A stretch of DNA of 64,000 nucleotides from Phycisphaerales bacterium (lineage in GTDB: Bacteria > Planctomycetota > Phycisphaerae > Tepidisphaerales > Tepidisphaeraceae). Where the stretch lies: the NCBI GenBank assembly GCA_020853095.1, contig JADYZN010000033.1, positions 62,001 to 126,000 of the forward strand, in the 5' to 3' direction. The position numbers and the translations under genes are program-made. The notes under the pieces were generated by a model, which saw only the letters and a program-made list of their open reading frames with translations, was not told the origin of the DNA and made no database searches. Numbering within the stretch: position 1 is the first letter of the stretch; every line of letters begins with the position of its first letter. Positions 17,241-25,666 of the stretch are shown here, one piece after another.

Positions 17241-17890
17241 CCGCCCGGATCGTCCACCGGTTCATCCCCCAGCACCTGGTCGATCACCGGCCGGACGGTG
17301 TCGTAATCAAACCCTCGGCGCAACAACATCCCGGCCAGTCTGCGGCGGGCGGTCAGTGGATCAAGCCGGCACAGGGAATCGGCCTTCTTCATGGCCAGTT
17401 GACGGGCCGTCGCCAGCGAATCATGCACATCGTAAACATTCTCCAATGCCCGATCCGCCACGGGCCGATCCACGCCCGCCTTGATCAGTTCCAGCATCGC
17501 ACGGCGTTTGCCATGATGTTTGTGCTGGGCCGCCGACAGCGCCTTGGTGCGGGCAAACCGCTCATCGTCCACGTATCCGAGGCGTTGCAGGTCGTTGAGC
17601 ACCTCCTCGATCACCTCCGGGCCATATTCGAGTCGGGTCAGCCGGACCCGCAGCTCGTGCCGGCTGTACAACCGCCGTTCGAGATACCGCAATGCCTTGT
17701 CCATGCACTCCTGTCGAACTTCACCCTGTTGGATGGCTTGCACCTGTTGATTGGTCAGTTCCAATCCCACCTTCAGATGAAACTGCGCCACCACGTTCAG
17801 GTTGACCCCGAAGGCGAACCGGCCGTCCAGGTAGACGTTGCGGCGGTTGGGCCGGCGTTTCTGTTCGGTCATCCGGGTGAGGATCGGCAT
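17228..17890 (-). CDS. recX: regulatory protein RecX
   Basis: A 220-residue RecX, a modulator that binds RecA filaments and inhibits recombinase and co-protease activity. Recognisable blocks are ALRYLERRLYSRHELRVRL, VLNDLQRLGYVDDERFART and TARRRLAGMLLRRGFDYDTV, giving three tandem three-helix repeats. The N-terminus RRNVYLDGRFAFGVNLNVV is an extra beta region also seen in other long RecX proteins. I chose ATG at 17890, because a TATAAT box ends 6 nt upstream. A much longer reading frame continues to 18922 but there it is antisense to aspS and has no homology. No recA is adjacent; the gene is divergent from aspS. Confidence 0.93.
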   Translation of the reverse strand: MPILTRMTEQKRRPNRRNVYLDGRFAFGVNLNVVAQFHLKVGLELTNQQVQAIQQGEVRQECMDKALRYLERRLYSRHELRVRLTRLEYGPEVIEEVLNDLQRLGYVDDERFARTKALSAAQHKHHGKRRAMLELIKAGVDRPVADRALENVYDVHDSLATARQLAMKKADSLCRLDPLTARRRLAGMLLRRGFDYDTVRPVIDQVLGDEPVDDPGGYNE

Positions 17891-17896
17891 GATTTG

Positions 17897-17902
17897 ATTA
17901 TA
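17897..17902 (-). promoter_or_regulatory. -10 box of recX (leaderless type)
   Basis: Perfect TATAAT on the minus strand, 6 nt before the recX ATG at 17890. The -35 region is not recognisable. The message should start at or within a base or two of the ATG. Confidence 0.6.
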
Positions 17903-17969
17903 TCCCCCGACGAAACGGATGCGCCCCCTCGACGGATGCGGCTGGATCGCGATACTTTGCGCCGGCCGG

Positions 17970-17975
17970 TATAAC
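17970..17975 (+). promoter_or_regulatory. -10 box of aspS
   Basis: TATAAC, 11 nt before the aspS ATG at 17987, which would leave only about 4-5 untranslated bases. No convincing -35 hexamer. Confidence 0.5.
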
Positions 17976-17986
17976 TGAAAGAATCT

Positions 17987-19783
17987 ATGGAAGCCATTGA
18001 AACGCGCTATCGTACGCAAACCTGTGGGCAGCTTCGGCTGTCGGATGTGGGAAAAACCGTCAAACTGGCGGGTTGGGTTCATTCTTATCGCGATCATGGA
18101 GGGCTGGTCTTCGTGGACCTGCGCGACCGCGATGGGATCACCCAGCTTGTCTTCGACCCCGACACCTGCGGGCAGCAGGCCCACGAAGAATCGCGCCGGC
18201 TGCGCAGCGAATTTGTCATCAGCATAACCGGCAAAGTCACCGCACGATCGGCCGAGGCGCTGAATAAAAAACTCCCCACCGGCGAAATCGAGGTTCACGT
18301 CCAGTCGCTTGAACTGCTCAGCGGCGCCGCCACGCCCCCTTTCACGCCCGACCAGCACGAATCGGTCAACGAGGAACGCCGGCTGGAATACCGATACATC
18401 GACCTGCGCCGGCCGGACATGAGCCAGACCCTGCGGACGCGATATCGCGTCAGCAAAATCATGCGCGACTACCTTGGCGAGCGCGGATTCTGGGAGATCG
18501 AAACGCCCTTTTTGACCAAATCCACCCCCGAAGGATCGCGCGATTTCATCGTCCCCTCGCGGCTGGTGCCGGGATCGTTTTACGCCCTGCCGCAATCGCC
18601 GCAGCTTTTCAAGCAGATTCTGATGGTCGGCGGCGTGGACAAATACATGCAGATCGTCCGCTGTTTCCGCGATGAAGACCCCCGTGCCGACCGTCAGGCC
18701 GAATTCACCCAACTGGACGTGGAGATGTCGTTCATCGACATGGAGAACATCATCTCCATCATCGAAGGCCTGCTGCGCACCATCTGGAAGCAGATTCTGG
18801 GCGTCGAGATCCCCGATCCGATCCCGCACATGGATTACGACGTGGCCGTCAACCGTTATGGAACCGACCGTCCTGATTTGCGATTCGGCATGGAATTGAA
18901 GGATGTCACCGACCTGGGCCACGCCACCGACTTTGGCGTATTCAAATCCGCGCCCATGGTCAAATGCATCCGCGTGCCCGGCGGCGCGAAGTTGACGCGC
19001 AAGGAAACCGACGCCCTGGCCGACTGGTCCAAGGGATTCGGCGCCAAGGGGCTTGCGGTCACCAAGGTCACCGCCGGCAGCCTGGACACCGGCATCGCCA
19101 AGTTCCTGGCATCAATCGCCCCGAAGCTGATCGAGCGCATGGAGGCCCATGAAGGGGACCTGCTCTGTTTCGCCGCCGACCAACCCGCGGTCGTTCACAA
19201 GGTTCTGGGCGAATTGCGTCTGAAAATGGCGCGGGATCTGAAACTGGAACCCTCAACCCCCTGGGCGTGGGTCTGGGTGGTCAATTTCCCGCTTTTGGAC
19301 TGGGATGGCGAGGAGAAAAAGTGGAACGCGGTGCATCATCCGTTCACCTCGCCGCGCGATGAGGACATGGCGAATCTTTCCAGCCGTGACCAGGCCGTGC
19401 TGTCGGCGATGAAATCCAAGGCCTATGACATCGTCCTCAACGGATACGAATTGGGCGGCGGTTCGATTCGTATCCACCGCATGGACGTGCAGCAGGAGAT
19501 ATTCTCCATCCTGGGCATCAGTTCCGAACAGCAGAAACTGCGGTTCGGATTTTTGCTCGATGCCCTCAAATTCGGCGCTCCACCCCATGGCGGCCTGGCG
19601 CTGGGCCTTGACCGGATCATCATGCTCCTGCGCGGCACGAGCAACATCCGCGACGTGATCGCATTTCCCAAGACCCAAAGCGGCGCCGACCTGATGTGTG
19701 GTTCTCCCAGCGAACTGGACGACAAACAGCTTCGCGAAACCCACATCCGCCTGTCGATGCCCGCCAAGCCGGCTGCAACGTGA
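17987..19783 (+). CDS. aspS: aspartyl-tRNA synthetase
   Basis: A 598-residue bacterial-type AspRS (usual length about 590), which charges tRNA-Asp and possibly tRNA-Asn. The N-terminal OB anticodon-binding domain has LAGWVHSYRDHGGLVFVDLR. Class II motif 2 is CFRDEDPRADRQAEFTQLD, and motif 3 is GGLALGLDRIIMLL. The bacterial GAD insertion lies between them (about residues 290-420). DVIAFPKTQSGADLM is the conserved C-terminal segment. The start at 17987 matches the usual N-terminus. pyk follows after 16 nt on the same strand. Whether it is discriminating or non-discriminating cannot be told here. Confidence 0.97.
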   Translation: MEAIETRYRTQTCGQLRLSDVGKTVKLAGWVHSYRDHGGLVFVDLRDRDGITQLVFDPDTCGQQAHEESRRLRSEFVISITGKVTARSAEALNKKLPTGEIEVHVQSLELLSGAATPPFTPDQHESVNEERRLEYRYIDLRRPDMSQTLRTRYRVSKIMRDYLGERGFWEIETPFLTKSTPEGSRDFIVPSRLVPGSFYALPQSPQLFKQILMVGGVDKYMQIVRCFRDEDPRADRQAEFTQLDVEMSFIDMENIISIIEGLLRTIWKQILGVEIPDPIPHMDYDVAVNRYGTDRPDLRFGMELKDVTDLGHATDFGVFKSAPMVKCIRVPGGAKLTRKETDALADWSKGFGAKGLAVTKVTAGSLDTGIAKFLASIAPKLIERMEAHEGDLLCFAADQPAVVHKVLGELRLKMARDLKLEPSTPWAWVWVVNFPLLDWDGEEKKWNAVHHPFTSPRDEDMANLSSRDQAVLSAMKSKAYDIVLNGYELGGGSIRIHRMDVQQEIFSILGISSEQQKLRFGFLLDALKFGAPPHGGLALGLDRIIMLLRGTSNIRDVIAFPKTQSGADLMCGSPSELDDKQLRETHIRLSMPAKPAAT

Positions 19784-19799
19784 GGAGACACCAAGCCTT

Positions 19800-21287
19800 A
19801 TGATCCGCACCAAAATTCTCGCCACCATGGGGCCGGCCTGTTCGGACGTGGAGACCCTGCTGAGCCTTTTCGAGGCCGGGGCGGATGTCTGCCGGCTGAA
19901 TTTCTCGCATGGCGCGCTCGACGGGCATTTGCAGATGCTGCGCACCATCCGCGAAGCCGCCTCCCGGTTTGAACACCCCATCGCCATCCTCGGCGACCTG
20001 TGCGGCCCCAAGATTCGCCTCGGCGAGGTGGCCGACATCGACCACACCGGCGGCATGCCGATCAACGTCGGCGACGAACTGATCATTCAACGCCAGCCGA
20101 TCGTCGGCCGCGATGGCCGGGTCAGTTGCACCTACAAAAACCTGGTGGACGACGTTGCGGTCGGCGACCGCATCCTGGTCGAAGATGGCATGTTGCGGTT
20201 CGTCTGCACGGACAAGAATTTCAACGAGATCGCCTGCCGCTGCACCATCGGCGGCATCCTCAAAAGCTCCAAGGGGATCAATCTTCCCAACACCGCCATC
20301 AACATCCCCTCCATCACCGAACGCGACTGGCAATGCACGGACTGGGCCATTGAGAACGATCTGGATTACCTCGCCCTCTCGTTCGTCCGAAAACCCGAAG
20401 ACCTTCACCTTCTGCGCGAACACCTGCGCAACAAGGATTCGGACATCCAACTGATCGCGAAAATCGAAAAAAGCGAGGCGATCAAGCAGATCGACGGCAT
20501 CCTCGACGCCAGCGACGGCCTGATGGTCGCCCGCGGCGATCTGGGCGTGGAGATGGACGTCGCCCAGGTTCCGATCATCCAGAAAGACCTGATTCGCCGC
20601 TGCCAGACCGCCGGCAAGCCGGTCATCGTCGCCACCCAGATGCTGCAAAGCATGATCGAGGAAGCCTCACCCACCCGCGCCGAGGTCTCGGACGTCGCCA
20701 ACGCCATTTTCGACGGCACGGACGCCGTCATGCTCAGCGGCGAAACCTCCGTCGGCAAATTCCCCGTCGGCGCGGTGCATACCATGGCCCACGTCGCCGA
20801 AGTCACCGAGGATTATCTGATCAACTCCACCGCGACAACGACATCGGCCGGCCCGACGCCCACCACGTTGCGCTATTCCGCCGCCATCGCGGCCGGCGTT
20901 TATCGCATCGTCCGCGACCTCAAAATCTCCCTGGTGGTCGTCTGGAGCCAGACCGGCGCCACCGCCCGGATTTTCTCCAAAAACCGTTTTCCCGTGCCGA
21001 TCATCGCGCTGTCCTCCGATCAGCGCGCCCTTCGCCGCATGGCTTTGCATTATGGCGTCGTCCCCCAGGAAATGGCCCCGCCGGCCAACATGGGCGAACT
21101 GGTCGCACAGGTCGATCTGCTCGTCCGCGACCGCGAATTCGCCACCCTCGGCCAGCGCATCGTCATCGTCGCCGGCGCGGCCCTCGGCACTCCCGGCACA
21201 CTCAACGGCATCCTCGTCCATACCCTGGGCGAAGAAACGTCCAATCTCCCGGCCGTCCCCACGATCCTCGAAATCGGCCGTCCATAA
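19800..21287 (+). CDS. pyk: pyruvate kinase
   Basis: A 495-residue pyruvate kinase, converting phosphoenolpyruvate and ADP to pyruvate and ATP in the last step of glycolysis. Diagnostic segments are TKILATMGPACSD, DVCRLNFSHGALDGH, LIAKIEKSEAIKQIDGI (catalytic Lys), GLMVARGDLGVEM and KPVIVATQMLQSM, then the C-terminal allosteric domain with VVVWSQTGATARIFSKNRFP. Length and domains are normal. The ATG at 19800 begins the conserved N-terminus, with GAGGAG some 13 nt upstream. It probably shares a transcript with aspS and with the lipoprotein gene that follows. Confidence 0.97.
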   Translation: MIRTKILATMGPACSDVETLLSLFEAGADVCRLNFSHGALDGHLQMLRTIREAASRFEHPIAILGDLCGPKIRLGEVADIDHTGGMPINVGDELIIQRQPIVGRDGRVSCTYKNLVDDVAVGDRILVEDGMLRFVCTDKNFNEIACRCTIGGILKSSKGINLPNTAINIPSITERDWQCTDWAIENDLDYLALSFVRKPEDLHLLREHLRNKDSDIQLIAKIEKSEAIKQIDGILDASDGLMVARGDLGVEMDVAQVPIIQKDLIRRCQTAGKPVIVATQMLQSMIEEASPTRAEVSDVANAIFDGTDAVMLSGETSVGKFPVGAVHTMAHVAEVTEDYLINSTATTTSAGPTPTTLRYSAAIAAGVYRIVRDLKISLVVVWSQTGATARIFSKNRFPVPIIALSSDQRALRRMALHYGVVPQEMAPPANMGELVAQVDLLVRDREFATLGQRIVIVAGAALGTPGTLNGILVHTLGEETSNLPAVPTILEIGRP

Positions 21288-21312
21288 ACCATCACCCGCA
21301 ACCGGATGCAAT

Positions 21313-21960
21313 ATGCCTGAATCAACCTCCATCCGCCTGAAATTCTTCTCCCTGACGCTGTCGCTCTGCGGTTCAATTCTCGTTTTATCCGGCTGCATCA
21401 CCGGGCCGTCCAACCCCGCCGCCACCCAACCCGCCACGGCCATCGACCCCGATCGCGCCACCCTCCAATACTGGATCGACCAACCCGCCATCGCCCACGT
21501 TCACAGCGATCAGTTTCAACCCCTCTGGAACGCCTGCCGCGATTCCGCCCGCGACCGTTTTTTCAACATCGACCGCAACGACTACCGCGAAGGCCTTCTG
21601 ACCACCTTTCCGGTCATCTCGCAACAATTCTTTGAACCCTGGCGACGCGACACCGGCGACGGCCGGGAACTGCTGCAAAGCTCACTGGCCACCGTCCGCC
21701 GCACTCTGCGATTTGAATTTGAACGCGATGGCGATTTCTGGACCGTCACCCCAAAGGTGATCGTCGAACGCTTTTCGCTGGCCGAACGGCGCATCACCTC
21801 CGTCACCCAGTACCGCACCATCGTCCAGGGGGCCACCGAACCCGACCGCCTTGGCCCCGATGGGCAGCGAATCGCCAATTCCTACTGGTACGCCATCGGC
21901 CGCGACACCGCTCTGGAACAAACCCTCGCCGATGAAATCCACGGCCGGATCGAACAATAA
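21313..21960 (+). CDS. lipoprotein of unknown function
   Basis: A 215-residue predicted lipoprotein. The signal sequence runs to the lipobox LVLSGC at about residues 22-27, followed by a Pro/Ala/Thr linker (PAATQPATAIDPDRAT). The mature part is soluble, with a conserved-looking core around RFFNIDRNDYREGLLTTFPV and PWRRDTGDGRELLQSSL. I do not recognise a named family. The composition suggests a periplasm-facing lipoprotein; the repeated Arg/Asp/Tyr motifs give no enzyme signature. It follows pyk by 25 nt on the same strand, without a clear ribosome binding site. Confidence 0.8.
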   Translation: MPESTSIRLKFFSLTLSLCGSILVLSGCITGPSNPAATQPATAIDPDRATLQYWIDQPAIAHVHSDQFQPLWNACRDSARDRFFNIDRNDYREGLLTTFPVISQQFFEPWRRDTGDGRELLQSSLATVRRTLRFEFERDGDFWTVTPKVIVERFSLAERRITSVTQYRTIVQGATEPDRLGPDGQRIANSYWYAIGRDTALEQTLADEIHGRIEQ

Positions 21961-21983
21961 ACCGCTCAAAAGAGACTTGATCT

Positions 21984-22769
21984 TCAATCCCCATCCACCC
22001 ACAGCGCCTTCGGGGGCGAATCGATCAATCCATACTCCGCCGCCCTGGCGTGAAACCGCCGGATCGCCTCCAGCTCACGCGGCCCGATCGCAAATTGCAG
22101 ATGTTCCGTCAGGTATTTCCGCGCCACATCCGCCGGCCAACGGTGCGGCCCGGCGTGCGCCTCGATGATCCGGTCCACGTTTAACATCCCCTGCTCGCGC
22201 GCATGACGCAAAATCGCGGACAATTCCCCCAGTTCCGCATCCCGCCGGCCCATCCACACCGCGAATACGAACGGCAGGCCGGTCATCCGTTTCCACGCCT
22301 CCCCCAGGTCCAGTTGATGATCAAAACCCACCGGCCGGTCGGCGATCACCTTGTCGCCGATCAACAACCTCGCCTGCGCATCGGGCGCTTGTTCCAACGG
22401 AACAAATTCCGGCCGCACACCATACAAATCCCCCAGCACCACCCGCGCCAGCGCCACGCTGGTGTGGCTGTCGGCATCGCAGGCCAGCACCTCGATCGTT
22501 TCGATCGGCCGGCGGCTGAAAATCCGCACCGTCAACGTCGGCCCATCGCTTCCAATTCCCCCCGCCGCGATGACCTTCAGCCCCTCCATCCGCTGATAAT
22601 CAATCACCGGCAGCAACGCCACGTCAAATTCACCCGCCCGCATCCCATCCAACAATCGCGATGGAATCCGCAGATGCACCGACACCCGCTTTTGCGTTTC
22701 CAACCCGTAAATCAACGGCTTGGCATTCAAATAACTGACGCTGCCGATCCTGTAGGTCCGTTCATTCAT
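21984..22769 (-). CDS. mqnA: chorismate dehydratase (futalosine pathway)
   Basis: A 261-residue MqnA, the first enzyme of the futalosine route to menaquinone, which dehydrates chorismate to 3-[(1-carboxyvinyl)oxy]benzoate. The fold is that of periplasmic-binding-protein-like enzymes. Diagnostic sequence includes RIGSVSYLNAKPLIYGLE, FDVALLPVIDYQRMEGL, DADSHTSVALARVVL, ADRPVGFDHQLDLGEAW and FVFAVWMGRRDA. The ATG at 22769 opens MNERTYRIG. It suggests menaquinone-based respiration made by the futalosine pathway. Partner genes mqnB, mqnC and mqnD are not in the window. It lies 51 nt downstream of the M42 peptidase gene on the same strand. Confidence 0.93.
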   Translation of the reverse strand: MNERTYRIGSVSYLNAKPLIYGLETQKRVSVHLRIPSRLLDGMRAGEFDVALLPVIDYQRMEGLKVIAAGGIGSDGPTLTVRIFSRRPIETIEVLACDADSHTSVALARVVLGDLYGVRPEFVPLEQAPDAQARLLIGDKVIADRPVGFDHQLDLGEAWKRMTGLPFVFAVWMGRRDAELGELSAILRHAREQGMLNVDRIIEAHAGPHRWPADVARKYLTEHLQFAIGPRELEAIRRFHARAAEYGLIDSPPKALWVDGD

Positions 22770-22820
22770 AACCATTTCCATCACTCGCCAAATCCATGTC
22801 AGACGTCAACGATGAACGGG

Positions 22821-23918
22821 TTATCCCAGCAACGGCGCCAGCCGATTAAACCGTTGTTCGATCCGTTCCTTCAACAACTTGTGTCCCGGTTCATACTCGT
22901 GGCCCATCCGCGCCAGATGGACAAACAATTTCACCATGTTCTTCCAGTCGTCGATGTCAATGTATTCCGCGCCAAGCTTCCTCTTTTCGCGATCCATGTT
23001 GTGATAATTCCCCAGCGCCACGCAGATCGAACCGGTCATAAATCCGTAAACATCGTACACCGTCGCCTCGCACGTCCCGCCGGGCATCAACGACCGATGA
23101 AATTTGAACGTCGAATCCTTCTTCGCCAATGCCTCCGCCTGGCGTGTCATGAAATAACAAAGGCTCGAATCAAAAATACTCGATTTATCCCCGATCCGAA
23201 TGATCGCCCCCGCGCCCAACGGCGCATGCGGCTGCCGTGCCGACGTTTCAATCGCAACCAGCCGATCCGACTTTCGCAGCAGCACGGGCTTTTTCGCCGC
23301 CGCCACCGCCCCGATCATCCCCTCCTCCTCGCCACGGGTCAGCAACACCGCCACGGGGCTTTGGGGCGGTCGTCGCAGCAAGGCATCCAGCATCGTCAAC
23401 GCCCCGGCCACCCCGGCCAGATCGTCACAACACCGGCAATAAAACCGCTTGCCGCGCACCCGCCCTTCACCCAGATCAAACATCCCCGGAGAACCGGCCG
23501 CCACCGGCCGGCTCACCCGCACTTTCACCTTTGATGGAACCAGCAACCGATCATCTTCTTCGGCCGCGGCCTCGATCACCCTCCCCGTCACCTCCTCCCA
23601 TCCCGCTCCCGTGTCATTAAAAAATCGCACCTTCGCCCCCCGCACGTAGTCAACATGCACCCAACCCCGAAAATCCGCCTCCAGCACGTCTTTGCCCGCC
23701 ATCCGCCCGGCCACCATCCCCGGATGATCCATGTGCGCGGTAAACACCCATCGAGGCAGCCGACTTGTCGATGGCAGCTCGATCAACAAATTCCCCGCCC
23801 CATCACGCCGCAGCCGCAACTTCGGCCTGGCCTTGACGAACGACCGAACATATCGCGCCACAAACCCCTCCGCGAACGGCGCGGTCGGGATCGAACACAC
23901 TTTTTCCAGAAATTTCAT
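22821..23918 (-). CDS. M42-like (M20/M42 superfamily) metallopeptidase
   Basis: A 365-residue co-catalytic zinc peptidase. Candidate metal ligands and catalytic residues are in family order: TAHMDHPGMVAG (His-x-Asp), FYCRCCDDLAGVAGAL (bridging Asp), LLTRGEEEGMIGAV (catalytic Glu then Glu ligand), VAIETSARQ and a late MPGGTCEATVYDVYGF. This order matches M42 aminopeptidases (FrvX, glutamyl or deblocking aminopeptidases), usually tetrahedral oligomers in the cytoplasm. Substrate is unknown. The ATG at 23918 is 9 nt after a TAGAAT box. It lies 45 nt after the sugar importer genes on the same strand and 51 nt before mqnA. Confidence 0.85.
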   Translation of the reverse strand: MKFLEKVCSIPTAPFAEGFVARYVRSFVKARPKLRLRRDGAGNLLIELPSTSRLPRWVFTAHMDHPGMVAGRMAGKDVLEADFRGWVHVDYVRGAKVRFFNDTGAGWEEVTGRVIEAAAEEDDRLLVPSKVKVRVSRPVAAGSPGMFDLGEGRVRGKRFYCRCCDDLAGVAGALTMLDALLRRPPQSPVAVLLTRGEEEGMIGAVAAAKKPVLLRKSDRLVAIETSARQPHAPLGAGAIIRIGDKSSIFDSSLCYFMTRQAEALAKKDSTFKFHRSLMPGGTCEATVYDVYGFMTGSICVALGNYHNMDREKRKLGAEYIDIDDWKNMVKLFVHLARMGHEYEPGHKLLKERIEQRFNRLAPLLG

Positions 23919-23927
23919 GATCGGCCA

Positions 23928-23933
23928 ATTCTA
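23928..23933 (-). promoter_or_regulatory. -10-like box of the M42 peptidase gene
   Basis: TAGAAT on the minus strand, 9 nt before the ATG at 23918, so the transcript would be leaderless or have a leader of 2-3 nt. No clear -35. Confidence 0.4.
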
Positions 23934-23963
23934 ACCATCCCCTCATCCGCCGCCATCAGCGAA

Positions 23964-24767
23964 TCAACCCTTCACCGCCCCGCTGCTTAACCCTGCCACG
24001 AAATCCCTCTGCAAAATCAAAAATAGCGCCGCCGCCGGCAACACGCTCAACAGCGTCGCCGCCATCAACAATCCCTGGTTCGCCTGATATCCCGGCAGCC
24101 CGCTCAGATTCGCCAATCCGATCGGCAGCGTGAATTTCCCATGATCCTGCAAAATAATCTGCGGCCACAAATACGCATTCCACGCCGAGATAAAGCTCAT
24201 CAACGTAAACGCCCCCACCATCGGCCCAACCATCGGCATCGCCACCCCCCACCACAACCGAAATTCACCGCATCCATCCATCCGGCCAGCCGACAACAAA
24301 TCATCCGGCACCGCAATCATCGCCTGTCGAAACAGCAACATCCCAAACACGCTCACCCCGCCCGGCACGATCAAGGCCGCGTAACTGTCGATCCAGCGAA
24401 TCCGATCCATCAACTCATAACTGCCCGGCAACAACACCTGCGGCGGCAACAACAGCGCGCCAACCAATACTACCTGCGCCAATCCCTTCCCGAAAAACTG
24501 ATATTTCGCCAGCGCATAACCGCCCATCGCGCTCAACATCACCACCAGAAACGCATAGGAACACGACACAAACAGCGAATTGACCAGCCACCGCCCCATC
24601 GGCTCATCTTTCAGAAGTATCTTGAAATTCTCCAGCGACCACGCCCCATCAGGCCCCCCTCCAAACGCCATCCCCACCATCCACGCCAGCGGCAGCACCG
24701 CAACCCCCGCCAGCCCCCACACCAGCAGGTTCAACCCCAGCGCCGAACAAACACCTCGCCGGTTCAT
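23964..24767 (-). CDS. sugar ABC transporter permease, MalG type
   Basis: A 267-residue inner-membrane permease with six hydrophobic helices. The EAA loop that docks on the ATPase is MIAVPDDLLSAGRMDGCGEF, followed by WWGVAMPMVGPMVGAFTLMS and FISAWNAYLWPQIIL, typical of the carbohydrate uptake CUT1 family. The ATG overlaps the stop of the partner permease gene (ATGA at 24764-24767). A longer frame upstream lies inside that gene. It is third in an operon of binding protein, permease and permease with no ATPase gene, so it probably uses a shared MsmX/UgpC-type ATPase encoded elsewhere. Confidence 0.93.
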   Translation of the reverse strand: MNRRGVCSALGLNLLVWGLAGVAVLPLAWMVGMAFGGGPDGAWSLENFKILLKDEPMGRWLVNSLFVSCSYAFLVVMLSAMGGYALAKYQFFGKGLAQVVLVGALLLPPQVLLPGSYELMDRIRWIDSYAALIVPGGVSVFGMLLFRQAMIAVPDDLLSAGRMDGCGEFRLWWGVAMPMVGPMVGAFTLMSFISAWNAYLWPQIILQDHGKFTLPIGLANLSGLPGYQANQGLLMAATLLSVLPAAALFLILQRDFVAGLSSGAVKG

Positions 24768-25666
24768 CGCCGCTCCTCCCGCAGCAATCCCGTCGATCGC
24801 AGATACAGCGCCGCCAACACCCCGATCATCGCCACCAGCGCCCAACCGATCGCCGATGCGTAACCGAGGTCTCCGACCTCAAATCCGGTGATGAACAGGT
24901 ACATCACGACCGTCAGCCCGGCCGAGTTGGGTCCGCTGCCGCCAAAAAGAACGTAGGGCAGTTCAAACAACTGCAACCCCCCGATCGCCCCCACCAGCAC
25001 CAGAAACCACAAAACGTGCCGAATCCCCGGCAACGTCACGTGAACCAGCCTCCCCCATCCGCTCGCTCCATCCACCGCCGCCGCCTCGTACAACCGCTGA
25101 TCCACCCCCTGCAACGCCGCCAGCAGATAGATCATCCCATACCCGCTCATCAACCACAGCGCCGCGATCCACATCGACACCATCGACCAGCGCGGATCGG
25201 TCAGAAACCCGACCGGTTCACCGATGACTCCGCCATCCATCAGCAGGCGATTGACCAACCCCTGTCTTCCTCCCAGCAACAACGCGAAGATCACCGCCAC
25301 GAACACCTGCCCCACCAGGTAGGTTGAGAAAAACGCCAGCCGGAAAAATTTCTTCAATCCCACCCGCCGATGATTCAACAGCAGCGCCAACCCCAGCGCC
25401 AGCGGCAATTCCAGCGCCACAAATCCCACCGTGAACAACAGCGTGTTGGCCACCGCCCACCAGAAATAACGGTCCCGCAACAAGAACGCATAATTGGCCA
25501 TCCCCACAAACACTTCATGGTCAGGTCCGGCCGACTTGTAAAAACTCAACACCGCGCTGCGCACCAGCGGATAGGCCAGAAATGTCGCGAACAACGCCGC
25601 CGACGGAGCCAGAAACAGATACGGCGCCGCTCGATGCCGCCATGTCCATCCGCCCGATCCGCTCAT
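24764..25666 (-). CDS. sugar ABC transporter permease, MalF type
   Basis: A 300-residue inner-membrane permease with six helices. The first hydrophobic block YLFLAPSAALFATFLAYPLV is classic for MalF-like proteins, and the EAA loop is LYEAAAVDGASGWGRLVHVT. The ATG at 25666 overlaps the stop of the binding-protein gene (ATGA), so translation is coupled. The protein pairs with the MalG-type permease downstream to form the channel of a CUT1 importer. Substrate is not deducible from the sequence. Confidence 0.93.
   Translation of the reverse strand: MSGSGGWTWRHRAAPYLFLAPSAALFATFLAYPLVRSAVLSFYKSAGPDHEVFVGMANYAFLLRDRYFWWAVANTLLFTVGFVALELPLALGLALLLNHRRVGLKKFFRLAFFSTYLVGQVFVAVIFALLLGGRQGLVNRLLMDGGVIGEPVGFLTDPRWSMVSMWIAALWLMSGYGMIYLLAALQGVDQRLYEAAAVDGASGWGRLVHVTLPGIRHVLWFLVLVGAIGGLQLFELPYVLFGGSGPNSAGLTVVMYLFITGFEVGDLGYASAIGWALVAMIGVLAALYLRSTGLLREERR

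Noticed and set aside
17891-18922. N-terminal extension of the recX reading frame
   Set aside because: This part is antisense to aspS with no homology, and the TATAAT box lies inside it just before the chosen ATG.
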